Translations under genes and position numbers: made by a program
Notes under the pieces: model-generated
The model's database searches: none
The model's input: the letters and a program-made list of their open reading frames with translations, nothing else
What the model was told of the DNA's origin: nothing
Shown here: positions 19,405 to 28,977 of the stretch, piece after piece
How the letters are laid out: every line of letters starts with the position of its first letter
Numbering within the stretch: position 1 is the first letter of the stretch
From: CAYZMH01 sp964479445
GTDB taxonomy: Bacteria; Bacteroidota; Bacteroidia; Bacteroidales; GCA-2748055
NCBI GenBank assembly: GCA_964479445.1
Contig: CAYZMH010000002.1
Location: 1 to 64,000 of the forward strand
Length of the DNA: 64,000 bases
Direction of reading: 5' to 3'

Positions 19405-19713
19405 ACTTCCTCATTTTTTGGAGCAGTAAAGTTATAGATTTTGTGCAAAAGGAGTGATGATTATCAGAGGAACTTTGAAGGAGAGGTTAAACGTTTGAAT
19501 ACTGTAGAGCTATATTTGAGATGATTATACTTACAGGGGATGAAAAGTCATTTGCAGTTTCAGATAAATATTTCTAAAAACAGCTGGAGATCAAAAAATT
19601 CCCGTGAACTTTCATGGATGAAAATTGGGCGTTTTCTTATAAATTCGCTATCTTTGCGGCTCGATTACAGGTAATTATAATGTCTAACTTATTAATTTTA
19701 AATTAATTATCGA
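19405..19713. other. Divergent intergenic region between ugd and rpsA
   Basis: 309 nt with no credible coding frame, tRNA or strong hairpin. It must hold the promoters of both the leftward ugd operon and the rightward rpsA operon. Only the rpsA promoter is clear. The last 57 nt before the rpsA start are an A/T-rich leader without a Shine-Dalgarno motif, as is usual in Bacteroidota. Confidence 0.6.
19625..19656 (+). promoter_or_regulatory. Bacteroidota-type promoter of rpsA
   Basis: TTG at 19625-19627, a 21-nt spacer, and a perfect TATCTTTG -7 box at 19649-19656. The predicted transcript starts about 50 nt before the rpsA ATG. Confidence 0.6.
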
Positions 19714-21930
19714 ATGACTGAAAAAGAAAATGATGCTTTAAGAGAAGAGCAGAACGTCAATGAAAATCAGCAGGGGCCTGCTAATGAAAACACTGCTGCA
19801 AGCAGTTCGACAGCAGATAACAGCGAAACGGAATCCCAGGATAAAAATGCGACTCCTGAGGGATTAAGCGAAAAGGGAGATTGGAAAGAAGAAGCACCAA
19901 GGGGTGAAGGTGAATCAGATGATGCAGCGGAAAAATCCGCTAAACCTTCTGTAGAGGAAGTTGAAGAGAGTGTTTCTGATAGTTCAGTATCCTCTGAATC
20001 TGATGCAAAAGGGGAGGTGCAGACGAAGGAAGATGATGCCTCCACATTGCACACAGGTTCAACTCAAGAACAAACAGGTCAGGTAACGGACTCAGTTGGG
20101 GTAACTTCCCCTGAGGAAAATGTTACAGAAACCGGTGATCCGGAATTTGATTGGGACAAGTTTGCAGAAAAAGATGCAGTTGAGACATCTGCCAGTCAGG
20201 AAAAATACGAAGAGCTATATAACAATACACTTTCAACAGTCGCAGAAAATGAAGTTGTGGATGGTACGGTCATCTCAATGAACAAACGCGAGGTAGTGAT
20301 CAACATTGGTTACAAATCTGAAGGTGTTGTATCTCTTAATGAGTTTCGATATAATCCTGATTTGAAAGTAGGGGATACAGTTGAGGTATATGTTGATAGC
20401 CAGGAAGATAAAAAGGGTCAGCTTGTCCTTTCTCATAAAAAGGCACGTGCAATGCGGTCGTGGGATCGTGTTAATCAAGCACTGGATCAGGATGAAGTGA
20501 TTAAAGGGTATATCAAATGCAGGACCAAAGGAGGAATGATTGTTGATGTATTTGGCATTGAAGCATTTTTACCAGGATCTCAAATTGATGTAAAACCAAT
20601 TCGAGACTATGACGCTTACGTTGGTAAGACAATGGAATTCAAGGTGGTTAAAATTAACCATGAATTTAAAAATGTGGTAGTATCGCATAAAGCACTTATT
20701 GAGGAAGAACTGGAGCAGCAGAAGAAAGAAATCATTGCCAAGCTTGAAAAAGGTCAGGTACTTGAAGGAACTGTTAAAAATATTACTTCTTACGGTGTCT
20801 TTATAGACCTCGGAGGAGTGGATGGTCTGATTCACATTACAGACCTTTCTTGGGGTAGGGTTAATCACCCGGAAGAGGTTCTTCAGCTTGATCAAAAATT
20901 AAACGTAGTAATCCTTGACTTTGATGATGATAAAAAACGGATTGCACTGGGCTTGAAGCAGCTGACACCGCATCCGTGGGATTCTCTTGATCCAGACCTG
21001 AAAGTTGGTGACAAGGTAAAGGGCAAAGTTGTTGTAATGGCAGATTATGGTGCTTTTGTGGAGATTGCTCCTGGAGTTGAAGGACTTATTCATGTATCAG
21101 AAATGTCCTGGTCACAGCATTTGCGAAGTGCACAGGAATTTATGAGTGTCGGAGATGAAGTGGAAGCTGTTATTCTGACTCTTGACCGAGAAGAGCGCAA
21201 AATGTCACTGGGAATAAAGCAGTTGAAGGAGGATCCGTGGGAGAAGATAGAAGAAAAATATGCAGTTGGCACAAAACATACTGCAAAAGTTCGTAACTTT
21301 ACTAACTTCGGTGTATTTGTTGAAATTGAAGAAGGAGTTGATGGTCTTATTCATATTTCAGATCTTTCATGGACGAAGAAGATTAAGCATCCTGCGGAAT
21401 TTACCTCTGTTGGTAGTGATATTGATGTTGTCGTATTGGAGATTGACAAAGAGAATCGTCGATTGAGTCTTGGTCACAAACAGCTGGAAGAGAATCCATG
21501 GGATGTGTTCGAAAACATTTTCGAGGTGGACACCATCCATGAAGGAACCATTGTGGAACTCATGGATAAGGGTGCTGTTGTAGCCTTACCCTATGGAGTA
21601 GAAGGATTTGTGACACCAAAACACCTTGTGAAAGAGGATGGCTCTTCTGCAAAAATGGACGAAAAACTACCTTTTAAGGTGATAGAGTTTAATAAGTCCG
21701 CAAAAAAGATTATCTTGTCTCATAGCCGAATTCATGAAGATGAGAAAAAACAGACGGAGAAGTCCAGTAAGAAATCAGAGTCAGGTGAGTCAAGAAAAGC
21801 AGCAAAGAAATTGAAAAGCAATCTTGAAAAAACCACACTCGGAGATATATCGGACCTTGCAGCATTGAAGTCTGAGATGGAGCAGAACGAAAAGAAGGAG
21901 GCTGGAAACAAAAAGGAAGATGATAACTAA
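19714..21930 (+). CDS. rpsA: 30S ribosomal protein S1 with long acidic N-terminal extension
   Basis: 738 aa, clearly longer than the usual 550-620 aa. Residues 1 to about 165 are low-complexity and acidic (Glu/Asp/Ser/Thr-rich, with no predicted fold). Six S1 OB-folds follow, starting near residues 173, 256, 347, 432, 519 and 606. Domains 3-5 carry the classical GVFIDLGGVDGLIHITDLSW-type signature; domains 1, 2 and 6 are divergent, as expected. A Lys/Glu-rich tail closes the protein. S1 binds mRNA and assists initiation. In Bacteroidota, mRNAs generally lack Shine-Dalgarno sites. A STAS gene follows after 24 nt. Confidence 0.95.
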   Translation: MTEKENDALREEQNVNENQQGPANENTAASSSTADNSETESQDKNATPEGLSEKGDWKEEAPRGEGESDDAAEKSAKPSVEEVEESVSDSSVSSESDAKGEVQTKEDDASTLHTGSTQEQTGQVTDSVGVTSPEENVTETGDPEFDWDKFAEKDAVETSASQEKYEELYNNTLSTVAENEVVDGTVISMNKREVVINIGYKSEGVVSLNEFRYNPDLKVGDTVEVYVDSQEDKKGQLVLSHKKARAMRSWDRVNQALDQDEVIKGYIKCRTKGGMIVDVFGIEAFLPGSQIDVKPIRDYDAYVGKTMEFKVVKINHEFKNVVVSHKALIEEELEQQKKEIIAKLEKGQVLEGTVKNITSYGVFIDLGGVDGLIHITDLSWGRVNHPEEVLQLDQKLNVVILDFDDDKKRIALGLKQLTPHPWDSLDPDLKVGDKVKGKVVVMADYGAFVEIAPGVEGLIHVSEMSWSQHLRSAQEFMSVGDEVEAVILTLDREERKMSLGIKQLKEDPWEKIEEKYAVGTKHTAKVRNFTNFGVFVEIEEGVDGLIHISDLSWTKKIKHPAEFTSVGSDIDVVVLEIDKENRRLSLGHKQLEENPWDVFENIFEVDTIHEGTIVELMDKGAVVALPYGVEGFVTPKHLVKEDGSSAKMDEKLPFKVIEFNKSAKKIILSHSRIHEDEKKQTEKSSKKSESGESRKAAKKLKSNLEKTTLGDISDLAALKSEMEQNEKKEAGNKKEDDN

Positions 21931-21954
21931 TCCTAAAAATAAATTTTCAGCTTT

Positions 21955-22302
21955 ATGGAGTTCAAAATAGATAAATTTGAAAACCATACTTTAATCAAAG
22001 TATTGGAAGAGAAGCTGGATACGCATATTGCACCGACTTTAAAATCAGAACTGGTGTTGGTATCCGGCAACGGCGAAAAGAACATAATATTGGATCTCAG
22101 TAATGCACGTTATTGTGATTCCTCTGGTCTTAGTGCCATTCTCGTTGCAAACCGGCTGTGTAAAAATGCCAATGGAACATTTGTTCTTACAGGATTAAAT
22201 GATGCTGTTGAGCGACTCATTACCATTTCACAGTTGGATACAGTTTTGAATATAACAAAGGATGTTGACGAGGCTGTGGAAATGATTAAAAATGCTGAAT
22301 AA
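21955..22302 (+). CDS. STAS-domain anti-sigma factor antagonist
   Basis: 115 aa, a single STAS domain. The signature YCDSSGLSAILVANRL contains the Ser pair S56/S57, where partner-switch kinases phosphorylate SpoIIAA-like proteins. It is placed between rpsA and rnz in the same direction, with 24-nt and 11-nt gaps, so it is probably co-transcribed with rpsA. No anti-sigma kinase or sigma factor is adjacent; SiaB (28978) is the nearest GHKL-type candidate partner. The function is otherwise unknown. Confidence 0.88.
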   Translation: MEFKIDKFENHTLIKVLEEKLDTHIAPTLKSELVLVSGNGEKNIILDLSNARYCDSSGLSAILVANRLCKNANGTFVLTGLNDAVERLITISQLDTVLNITKDVDEAVEMIKNAE

Positions 22303-22313
22303 ATCTTGGCTTA

Positions 22314-23231
22314 GTGTCATTTGAATTGATAATTCTTGGTAGCAGCTCCGCACTGCCCACCTCGAAACGTTCTACTGCCGCTCATTTACTTAACATAAAT
22401 GAGCGGTTTTTTTTAATAGATTGTGGAGAAGGCGCTCAAATCCAAATGCGCAGGTATCGTTTGAATCCGGCACGTATTAATAACATCTTTATATCTCATC
22501 TTCATGGAGACCATATTTTTGGGTTGTTCGGACTTATTTCCAGCCTGGGGCTAATGGGTAGAAATGCAGATCTTCATCTTTATGGACCAAAAGGATTGGA
22601 GGAATTATTGGATAATCATCTGGTTTTTTTTAGGCCTCTGCCTTATTCACTGATTCATCATAGCGTTGAAGATGGAGAGACCGTGTATGAGGATAGCAAG
22701 ACGGAAGTTAAGGCTATTGAATTGGTACACCGAACGTCTACGTATGGATACATTTTTAAGGAGAAACCAAAGTTGTTGAATATTCGAAAAGATAAAATAG
22801 AGGCTTACAAGTTAGGAGTGGAGGAAATTGTTCGCGTCAAGAAAGGAGAGGACCTAATAACAGAAAAAAAAATAATCCCAAACAGGGAATTAACATATCC
22901 CCCCTGGCATTGCAGATCTTATGCCTATCTTTCAGACACTGCATATTACCCCGGAATAGCGGATTATATCAAAAATGTAGACTTGCTGTTTCATGAAGCT
23001 ACTTTCTTGGAGAGAGACAGGAAACTGGCATTGGAGACATATCACTCAACTGCAGTGCAGGCGGCAAAGGTCGCAGCTAAAGCAGGGGCTAAAAAATTGT
23101 TAATAGGGCATTTTTCAACCAGGTACAAAGATATTGATGAATTTCAGACCGAAGCAGCGCAATTATTTGGCCCGGTTATCTGCGTTGCTGATGGCGATCG
23201 TTTTCGTATTGAAATGTACCGAGAGCATTGA
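22314..23231 (+). CDS. rnz: Ribonuclease Z
   Basis: 305 aa metallo-beta-lactamase-fold tRNA 3'-processing endonuclease. The start is GTG at 22314. It has the GSSSALPTSKRSTAAHLL N-terminus, ferrous/zinc motif HLHGDH at residues 62-67, later HSTAVQAA and the IGHFSTRY motif that supply the remaining ligands. It removes the 3' trailer from tRNA precursors; this suits the tRNA-Asp in this window, which has no encoded CCA. Confidence 0.95.
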   Translation: MSFELIILGSSSALPTSKRSTAAHLLNINERFFLIDCGEGAQIQMRRYRLNPARINNIFISHLHGDHIFGLFGLISSLGLMGRNADLHLYGPKGLEELLDNHLVFFRPLPYSLIHHSVEDGETVYEDSKTEVKAIELVHRTSTYGYIFKEKPKLLNIRKDKIEAYKLGVEEIVRVKKGEDLITEKKIIPNRELTYPPWHCRSYAYLSDTAYYPGIADYIKNVDLLFHEATFLERDRKLALETYHSTAVQAAKVAAKAGAKKLLIGHFSTRYKDIDEFQTEAAQLFGPVICVADGDRFRIEMYREH

Positions 23232-23238
23232 GAATGTG

Positions 23239-23273
23239 TTTGAGGATAAATACACAGATAAATACTATTTTTG
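23239..23273 (+). promoter_or_regulatory. Putative promoter of guaA
   Basis: TTTG at 23239-23242, a 23-nt spacer, and a perfect TATTTTTG -7 box at 23266-23273, ending 32 nt before the guaA start. The spacer is at the long end of the accepted range. Confidence 0.45.
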
Positions 23274-23305
23274 CATTTGAATACACTGAAAACACATACT
23301 GATTA

Positions 23306-24832
23306 ATGGAAAAAATCTATATTCTTGATTTTGGATCGCAATACACGCAGCTAATAGCTCGAAAGGTACGGGAAAACAACGTTTACTGTGATATTTATCC
23401 ATTTAATCATTATCCGGAACCCGACGAATCAGTAAAGGGAGTGATTCTGTCGGGGAGTCCATCCTCTGTAAGAGAGCCAGGGGCTCCTGTACCTGATATC
23501 TTCGGAATAAAAGGCAAATTGCCGATACTGGGTATATGCTATGGAGCACAATATATGGCTCATCATTATGGAGGAGAAGTGGAAGCATCCGATTCTCGTG
23601 AGTATGGTCGTGCCCGGTTAACAACTATAGATGAATCCTCTGGCTTATTGAAAGGGGTAGAGGTCCAAACTCAGGTTTGGATGTCTCATGGAGATACCAT
23701 CATGAAGTTACCATCAAATTATAAGATTATCGCCAGTACGGCTGATGTTGATGTAGCTGCATACGAGCTAGAGGATGAGCAAACGTTCGGATTGCAATTT
23801 CACCCAGAGGTATATCATACAACCCAGGGTGTTCATATACTGGGAAATTTTCTGAGAGAAATATGTGGGTGTAAACAGGATTGGACTCCGGAATCTTTTA
23901 TAAATACAACTGTTGATGAGTTGAGCAGGAGAATCGGAGAAGGAAATGTGGTAATGGGTTTATCCGGAGGGGTGGATTCTTCTGTGGCAGCAGTGCTTTT
24001 GCACAAGGCCATTGGTAACCGGTTGACATGTATTGTTGTTGATAATGGTTTGCTGCGCAAGAATGAATTTAACATCGTCCTGGAGTCTTATAAGCATATG
24101 GGCTTAAAGGTAATAGGAGTTAATGCAGCAAAAAAGTTTCTTGATGATCTAAGGGGTGTAAAAGATCCCGAGAAAAAGCGTAAGATTATTGGTCGCAATT
24201 TTATAGAAGTTTTTGATGAAGAAGCCAGCAAACTGGATAATATATCATGGTTGGGGCAGGGTACGATTTACCCCGATGTTATTGAATCAGTCTCGGTGAA
24301 TGGACCTTCAGTAACTATTAAGTCTCATCATAACGTGGGCGGGCTGCCCGAGCAAATGAAATTGAAGGTTGTGGAACCATTGCGATTGCTTTTTAAAGAC
24401 GAGGTGCGCAAAGTTGGCCGGAGCTTAAATATCAGTAATATAATACTGAACAGACATCCTTTTCCGGGACCTGGTTTAGGTATTCGTGTACTGGGAGAGG
24501 TAACTCCTGAGAAAGTTATGTTATTGCAGGAGGCCGATTATATATATACAGAAGGACTTCGTAAGTACGGCCTCTATGACAGGGTGTGGCAGGCGGCTAC
24601 CATTCTATTGCCTGTGCAGTCGGTGGGGGTAATGGGAGATGAACGAACTTACGAATATGTAGTAGCGCTGAGGGCCGTGACTTCTACAGATGGAATGACG
24701 GCAGACTGGGCTCATTTGCCATCTCAATTTCTCAGCAAAGTTTCCAATGATATTATAAACAGGGTTAGGGGGATTAACAGGGTGGTCTATGATATCAGCT
24801 CAAAACCCCCAGCAACAATAGAATGGGAATAG
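23306..24832 (+). CDS. guaA: GMP synthase (glutamine-hydrolysing)
   Basis: 508 aa. The N-terminal class I glutamine amidotransferase has the nucleophile Cys in GICYGAQ (C78) and HPEVYHT for the His/Glu. The ATP pyrophosphatase domain starts with the PP-loop GLSGGVDSS near residue 217. The C-terminal dimerisation domain has [16 protein letters not shown] and ends with KPPATIEWE, the canonical terminus. It aminates XMP to GMP. The stop region overlaps an upstream in-frame ATG of the protease gene that I do not accept as its start. Confidence 0.97.
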   Translation: MEKIYILDFGSQYTQLIARKVRENNVYCDIYPFNHYPEPDESVKGVILSGSPSSVREPGAPVPDIFGIKGKLPILGICYGAQYMAHHYGGEVEASDSREYGRARLTTIDESSGLLKGVEVQTQVWMSHGDTIMKLPSNYKIIASTADVDVAAYELEDEQTFGLQFHPEVYHTTQGVHILGNFLREICGCKQDWTPESFINTTVDELSRRIGEGNVVMGLSGGVDSSVAAVLLHKAIGNRLTCIVVDNGLLRKNEFNIVLESYKHMGLKVIGVNAAKKFLDDLRGVKDPEKKRKIIGRNFIEVFDEEASKLDNISWLGQGTIYPDVIESVSVNGPSVTIKSHHNVGGLPEQMKLKVVEPLRLLFKDEVRKVGRSLNISNIILNRHPFPGPGLGIRVLGEVTPEKVMLLQEADYIYTEGLRKYGLYDRVWQAATILLPVQSVGVMGDERTYEYVVALRAVTSTDGMTADWAHLPSQFLSKVSNDIINRVRGINRVVYDISSKPPATIEWE

Positions 24833-24888
24833 TTACTTCTTTCAATGTTTTGTTAGTTAGACCGATTTTAATAGAAAATAAAGTAAAT

Positions 24889-26481
24889 ATGCGTTACAAT
24901 AGAGTAGTAGTAATATCCATAGTTTTAATATTGAGTGTGTTTGGCAAAACTTCCAATGCTCAATGGAATATGGAAGGTTTGAAGCTAATGGAAGTTGTCG
25001 ATAAAGTGAGCAAGTATTATGTAGATTCTGTTAATGAGAGTAGGTTAGTCGAGCGCACCATAACTGATATGCTTCATGAACTGGATCCCCACTCTTCCTA
25101 CATTAGTAAGGAGGACCTTAAGGAGATGCAAGAACAACTTGAAGGTGAATTTGAAGGAATAGGTATCTCATTCAATGTCCTTGATGACACGATTTTTGTT
25201 ATTAGTACAATTCAGGGTGGTCCATCTGAACAGGTTGGGATTCGGGCTGGTGATCGGATAATAAAGATAGATGAAGAAAATGTAGCGGGTATTGGTATAA
25301 AGGCAAAAGGTGTTCAAACCAGGCTCAAAGGAGAAAAGGGGACAAAAGTAAATGTAACAGTGCTAAGGCGCAGTGTGAATAAATTGCTGAAATTCACGAT
25401 AACAAGGGATAAAATACCATTCTATAGCCTAGATGCCTCATATATGATCGATAAACATACTGGGTATATAAAGCTATCTCGATTTTCCCAGACGACAGCA
25501 GATGAATTTGAATCCGCTATCAAGGAATTGAATGATAAGGGTATGAATCACCTGGTTTTGGATTTAAGTAGCAACGGAGGCGGGTATTTGAGAATAGCTG
25601 TGGAGTTGGCTGACCATTTTCTGGGTAAGGATCGACGAATCGTTTACACAAAGGGAGACAAAGTTCCCAGAAGAGATTATGATGCCACCGCACGTGGATT
25701 ATTTGAAGAAGGCAGATTGGTTATAATGATTGATGAGAACTCAGCTTCAGCCAGTGAAATTGTAAGTGGTGCGATTCAGGAATGGGACCGGGGAGTTTTA
25801 GTAGGAAGGCGGTCTTTTGGTAAAGGACTTGTTCAACAACCGTTTCGCCTGAATGATGGTTCTGAGATGAGATTGACTATTGCCCGCTATTATACTCCTA
25901 CAGGTCGACTCATACAAAAATCATATGATAATGGATATGATGATTATGCCATGGATATCATTAATCGCTATAATGAAGGTGAATTGAATAGTGCTGACAG
26001 CATTTTCTTCCCTGAATCCGAAAAGTATAAAACCCTCATTTTAGGTAGAACAGTATATGGAGGAGGAGGCATCATGCCTGACTATTTTGTTCCGCTGGAT
26101 ACATCCGGTTATTCTGATTATTACCGTGATCTGATTAATCTGGGGCTGTTTAATCAATTCATTTTGCAATACGTGGATCAAAACAGAGATAATTTGATGT
26201 CGAAATACAAAGAATTCTCCGTTTTTAAAAAGTCTTTTGAACCATCTCAGACCCTTCTGGAGGAGTTGGTTTTATTTGCTGAAAAGGAAGGACTTGCTTT
26301 TAATGAATCGGAATTTGAGGCTTCAAAATCTCAACTTTCTATGTTATTAAAAGCATACATTTCCCGGGATTTATGGAGTACAGGAAGATTTTATGAAATC
26401 TATAATGAATCAAATCCAGTTTTCATTAAAGCGCGCGAGATAGCTACCAGTTCCCGTCTTTACAGGGAAAAGTTGAAATAA
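24889..26481 (+). CDS. S41 family C-terminal processing peptidase
   Basis: About 530 aa from ATG 24889, which gives a signal peptide (VVVISIVLILSVFG...SNAQ); the ATG at 24823 adds 22 residues upstream of the signal peptide and overlaps guaA. A helical N-terminal region is followed by a PDZ domain (IQGGPSEQVGIRAGDRIIKID) and the S41 protease core. ENSASASEIVSGA contains the catalytic Ser (S287) and FGKG the catalytic Lys (K312), spaced 25 residues as in Tsp/CtpA. It is a periplasmic protease that would trim or degrade envelope proteins. The long C-terminal part (after about residue 400) is typical of Bacteroidota members. Confidence 0.92.
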   Translation: MRYNRVVVISIVLILSVFGKTSNAQWNMEGLKLMEVVDKVSKYYVDSVNESRLVERTITDMLHELDPHSSYISKEDLKEMQEQLEGEFEGIGISFNVLDDTIFVISTIQGGPSEQVGIRAGDRIIKIDEENVAGIGIKAKGVQTRLKGEKGTKVNVTVLRRSVNKLLKFTITRDKIPFYSLDASYMIDKHTGYIKLSRFSQTTADEFESAIKELNDKGMNHLVLDLSSNGGGYLRIAVELADHFLGKDRRIVYTKGDKVPRRDYDATARGLFEEGRLVIMIDENSASASEIVSGAIQEWDRGVLVGRRSFGKGLVQQPFRLNDGSEMRLTIARYYTPTGRLIQKSYDNGYDDYAMDIINRYNEGELNSADSIFFPESEKYKTLILGRTVYGGGGIMPDYFVPLDTSGYSDYYRDLINLGLFNQFILQYVDQNRDNLMSKYKEFSVFKKSFEPSQTLLEELVLFAEKEGLAFNESEFEASKSQLSMLLKAYISRDLWSTGRFYEIYNESNPVFIKAREIATSSRLYREKLK

Positions 26482-26489
26482 TTCCATAG

Positions 26490-27071
26490 ATGCTACCCTG
26501 GATATATCAACATTATGTTGAGCTATTAGGTACCGCTTTTAGCATTGCATACCTATACTTCAGCATTAAGCAGAATATTTTATTGTGGCCACTTGGAATA
26601 ATAAGTGCTATCTTCTATCTGGTGGTATTCTATCAGTCTAAGTTTTATGCTGACATGGCTTTAAATGGTTACTATCTGGTAATAAGTATATATGGTTGGA
26701 TAATCTGGAGACGTGCTCGTGAAAAGATGGGGATGAAAATGCCAATAACACGTCTTAAACTTAAATTAGGATTGGTGCTGATTATTGTAACGGGTATTCT
26801 TTATTTTGTAATAGGAAAAATATTGTACCTCTATACAGATTCACCGATTCCTTATTGGGATGCTTTCACCACCTCTGCAAGTATAGTTGCCACATGGATG
26901 TTAGCTAAGAAAATATTAGAGCACTGGATTATATGGGTAATAGTTGACCTGGTTTCAATGGGATTATATATTTACAGAGGATTGTATCCTACGACATTTC
27001 TTTTTGCTGTTTATACAACAATGGCAGTTATTGGGTTCATACAGTGGAGAAAAGAATTACTAGAATATTAA
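26490..27071 (+). CDS. pnuC: PnuC-type nicotinamide riboside transporter
   Basis: 193 aa with about seven membrane helices and PnuC hallmarks: ISAIFYLVVFYQSKFYADMALNGYYLVISIYGWIIW as the central motif (Tyr/Trp-rich, substrate-binding) and DLVSMGLYIYRGLYPT near the end. PnuC proteins facilitate uptake of nicotinamide riboside, trapped inside by phosphorylation. The next gene, 1 nt downstream, encodes the matching kinase type. The alternative substrate thiamine (PnuT) cannot be ruled out, but the kinase context favours the NAD precursor. Confidence 0.88.
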   Translation: MLPWIYQHYVELLGTAFSIAYLYFSIKQNILLWPLGIISAIFYLVVFYQSKFYADMALNGYYLVISIYGWIIWRRAREKMGMKMPITRLKLKLGLVLIIVTGILYFVIGKILYLYTDSPIPYWDAFTTSASIVATWMLAKKILEHWIIWVIVDLVSMGLYIYRGLYPTTFLFAVYTTMAVIGFIQWRKELLEY

Positions 27072-27072
27072 A

Positions 27073-27594
27073 ATGGCGTATCGTGTAGTGATAACCGGAC
27101 CGGAATCAACTGGAAAAACAGAATTGGCTAGTTTTCTTTCTGAGAAACTTCATGGACGATTGATTCCTGAGTATGCTAGATATTATGTGTCAAATCTTGA
27201 TAGATCTTATTCTTTCTCAGATGTTGAACATATTGGCAAATGGCAAAAAGAGCATTACCATTCGGTAAGACCCGAAGAACGATTGGTAGTGCTGGATACA
27301 TGGCTGATAATCACACGTGTATGGTTCGAATCGGTGTTTCAAAAGGTGCCTATATGGATAGATGATGAGCTTAGTGAGAATAAACCGGACCTCTGTTTAT
27401 TATGCTACCCGGATATTGCATGGCAACCAGATTCGGTTAGGGAGAATGGAGGTCAAATGCGTTTTGTTTTATACGAAAAATATGAAGAATTATTAAAAAA
27501 GCATGCATACCCATATCAAATCATAAAGGGAAGTGGGGTTGACCGCAAGAATAATGCTTTAAAGGTTATACATGAAAGACTTAACATATCATGA
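27073..27594 (+). CDS. NadR-type ribosylnicotinamide kinase (AAA_28)
   Basis: 173 aa P-loop kinase with GPESTGKTE at residues 8-16, as in the C-terminal kinase domain of NadR, plus the PEYARYYV segment and a DTW Walker B-like motif. It would phosphorylate nicotinamide riboside to NMN and so trap it after PnuC import. The NMN adenylyltransferase domain and the helix-turn-helix of full NadR are absent, so this is a kinase-only form. The stop overlaps the next start by 4 nt. Confidence 0.86.
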   Translation: MAYRVVITGPESTGKTELASFLSEKLHGRLIPEYARYYVSNLDRSYSFSDVEHIGKWQKEHYHSVRPEERLVVLDTWLIITRVWFESVFQKVPIWIDDELSENKPDLCLLCYPDIAWQPDSVRENGGQMRFVLYEKYEELLKKHAYPYQIIKGSGVDRKNNALKVIHERLNIS

Positions 27595-28751
27595 ATTATC
27601 ATAACAGGTATCATGCAAAAACATTAAAGGGATTAGAAGGTGTTCTTGCCAGAGAGTTACAAGAGATAGGAGCAGAGCAAATTGCAATTGTGAATCGCGG
27701 TGTGGATTTTTCGGGTGGAAAATCAATGCTCTATAAAAGTAATTTTTGTCTGCGCACGGCTCTTCGAATACTTGTTCCGTGGTTCTCCTTCCATGCCCAG
27801 GATGAAAAGGTGCTCTACAGGGAGATACGTAAAATTGACTGGAGCCAGGTACTGAACGTGCATAAAACTTTTACGATTGATCCCGTTGTTTTTTCCAGTA
27901 TCTACAGGAACAGCCAATATGTTGCACTTAGAATTAAGGATGCAATAGTTGATCAGTTTAGATCAGAAACAGGGTTACGTCCCTCGGTAGATCGTAAGCA
28001 GGCAGATTTACGGATAAATGTACATGTTAACCAGGATCGATTCCTAATATCACTGGATAGTTCAGGAGACCCTCTATATAAGAGGGGATATCGGAAGAAT
28101 GCTCATGTAGCTCCTTTGAATGAAGTGCTGGCAGCAGGAATGATTTTGCTGACAGGATGGGATGGGCAAAAGCCATTTATTGATCCCATGTGTGGATCGG
28201 GGACTCTGGCTATTGAGGCAGCAACAATTGCCATTGGTATTCCACCAGGGGTGTTTCGTAAAGGATTCGCATTTGAACATTGGAAAGGTTTTGACAAAGA
28301 ACTGTTCATGAGAGCTTTGGAGTCACTGCCAAATGAGAAGGCACTGCAAGTTCCTCTCTTTGCATTTGATGTTGACGAAACTTCAATTATAATGACCAGG
28401 GATAATATTCGGAATGCTGGATTGCAAGATTATATTTCAGTTGAACAACGTGATTTCCTTACTCCCGAAAAAACATACTCTCCATCTGTAATTGTAATTA
28501 ATCCACCTTATGGCGAGCGTATTGGCGGCGATGATATTAATATGTTATACAAAGGAATGGGGAATGCATTAAAAAAAGCTTATCCAGGTTCTGAAGCATG
28601 GATACTTTCTGCAAGTAAAGAAGGCATGAAGCAATTAGGGTTAAAAGCCGAAAAAAAATTCACACTTTACAACGGAGCACTTGAATGTAAATATCAAAAA
28701 TACAGGCTTTTTAAGGGCTCTTTTAAGGATTTTAAGATAAAATCAGCATAA
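27591..28751 (+). CDS. THUMP-domain class I rRNA methyltransferase (RlmL N-terminal-like)
   Basis: 386 aa. The N-terminal half is THUMP-like (LEGVLARELQEIGAEQIAIVNRGVDFSG). The C-terminal UPF0020/N6-methylase half has SAM motif PMCGSGTLAIEAA, FDVDETSI and the catalytic NPPYGERIG. By family it should methylate a guanine of 23S rRNA at N2 (G2445-type), but the exact position is inferred. It lacks the C-terminal RlmK domain of E. coli RlmKL. It is translationally coupled to the NadR-type kinase, with no obvious functional link. Confidence 0.87.
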   Translation: MNYHNRYHAKTLKGLEGVLARELQEIGAEQIAIVNRGVDFSGGKSMLYKSNFCLRTALRILVPWFSFHAQDEKVLYREIRKIDWSQVLNVHKTFTIDPVVFSSIYRNSQYVALRIKDAIVDQFRSETGLRPSVDRKQADLRINVHVNQDRFLISLDSSGDPLYKRGYRKNAHVAPLNEVLAAGMILLTGWDGQKPFIDPMCGSGTLAIEAATIAIGIPPGVFRKGFAFEHWKGFDKELFMRALESLPNEKALQVPLFAFDVDETSIIMTRDNIRNAGLQDYISVEQRDFLTPEKTYSPSVIVINPPYGERIGGDDINMLYKGMGNALKKAYPGSEAWILSASKEGMKQLGLKAEKKFTLYNGALECKYQKYRLFKGSFKDFKIKSA

Positions 28752-28899
28752 TGATTCATTAAAGTTGTCAAATAAAAGGTATGTTTCATTGAAAAAAAGA
28801 CCATTTTGTTGTTAATTGTTGTGAAGAGCGGTTATTTTTACCTAACTTTAATTTAGGTTTGGCAGCATATGGAAGGCTCCATAGCCTGATGAGTCTAAT

Positions 28900-28929
28900 T
28901 TTGTGTCGTAATTATTTTTTATATATTTG
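28900..28929 (+). promoter_or_regulatory. Bacteroidota-type promoter of siaB-siaC
   Basis: TTTG at 28900-28903, an 18-nt spacer and a perfect TATATTTG at 28922-28929. This is one of the best promoter matches in the window, 49 nt before the siaB start. The rest of the 28752-28977 gap shows nothing else. Confidence 0.65.
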
Positions 28930-28977
28930 CTGAGCAAGATCCAGCATATACTTACACAGAAAACAAAAAAAGCTTAA

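Noticed and set aside
19767..20054. Antisense frame opposite the acidic rpsA leader
   Set aside because: It is a Ser/Ala-rich mirror of low-complexity codons and not evidence of a gene.
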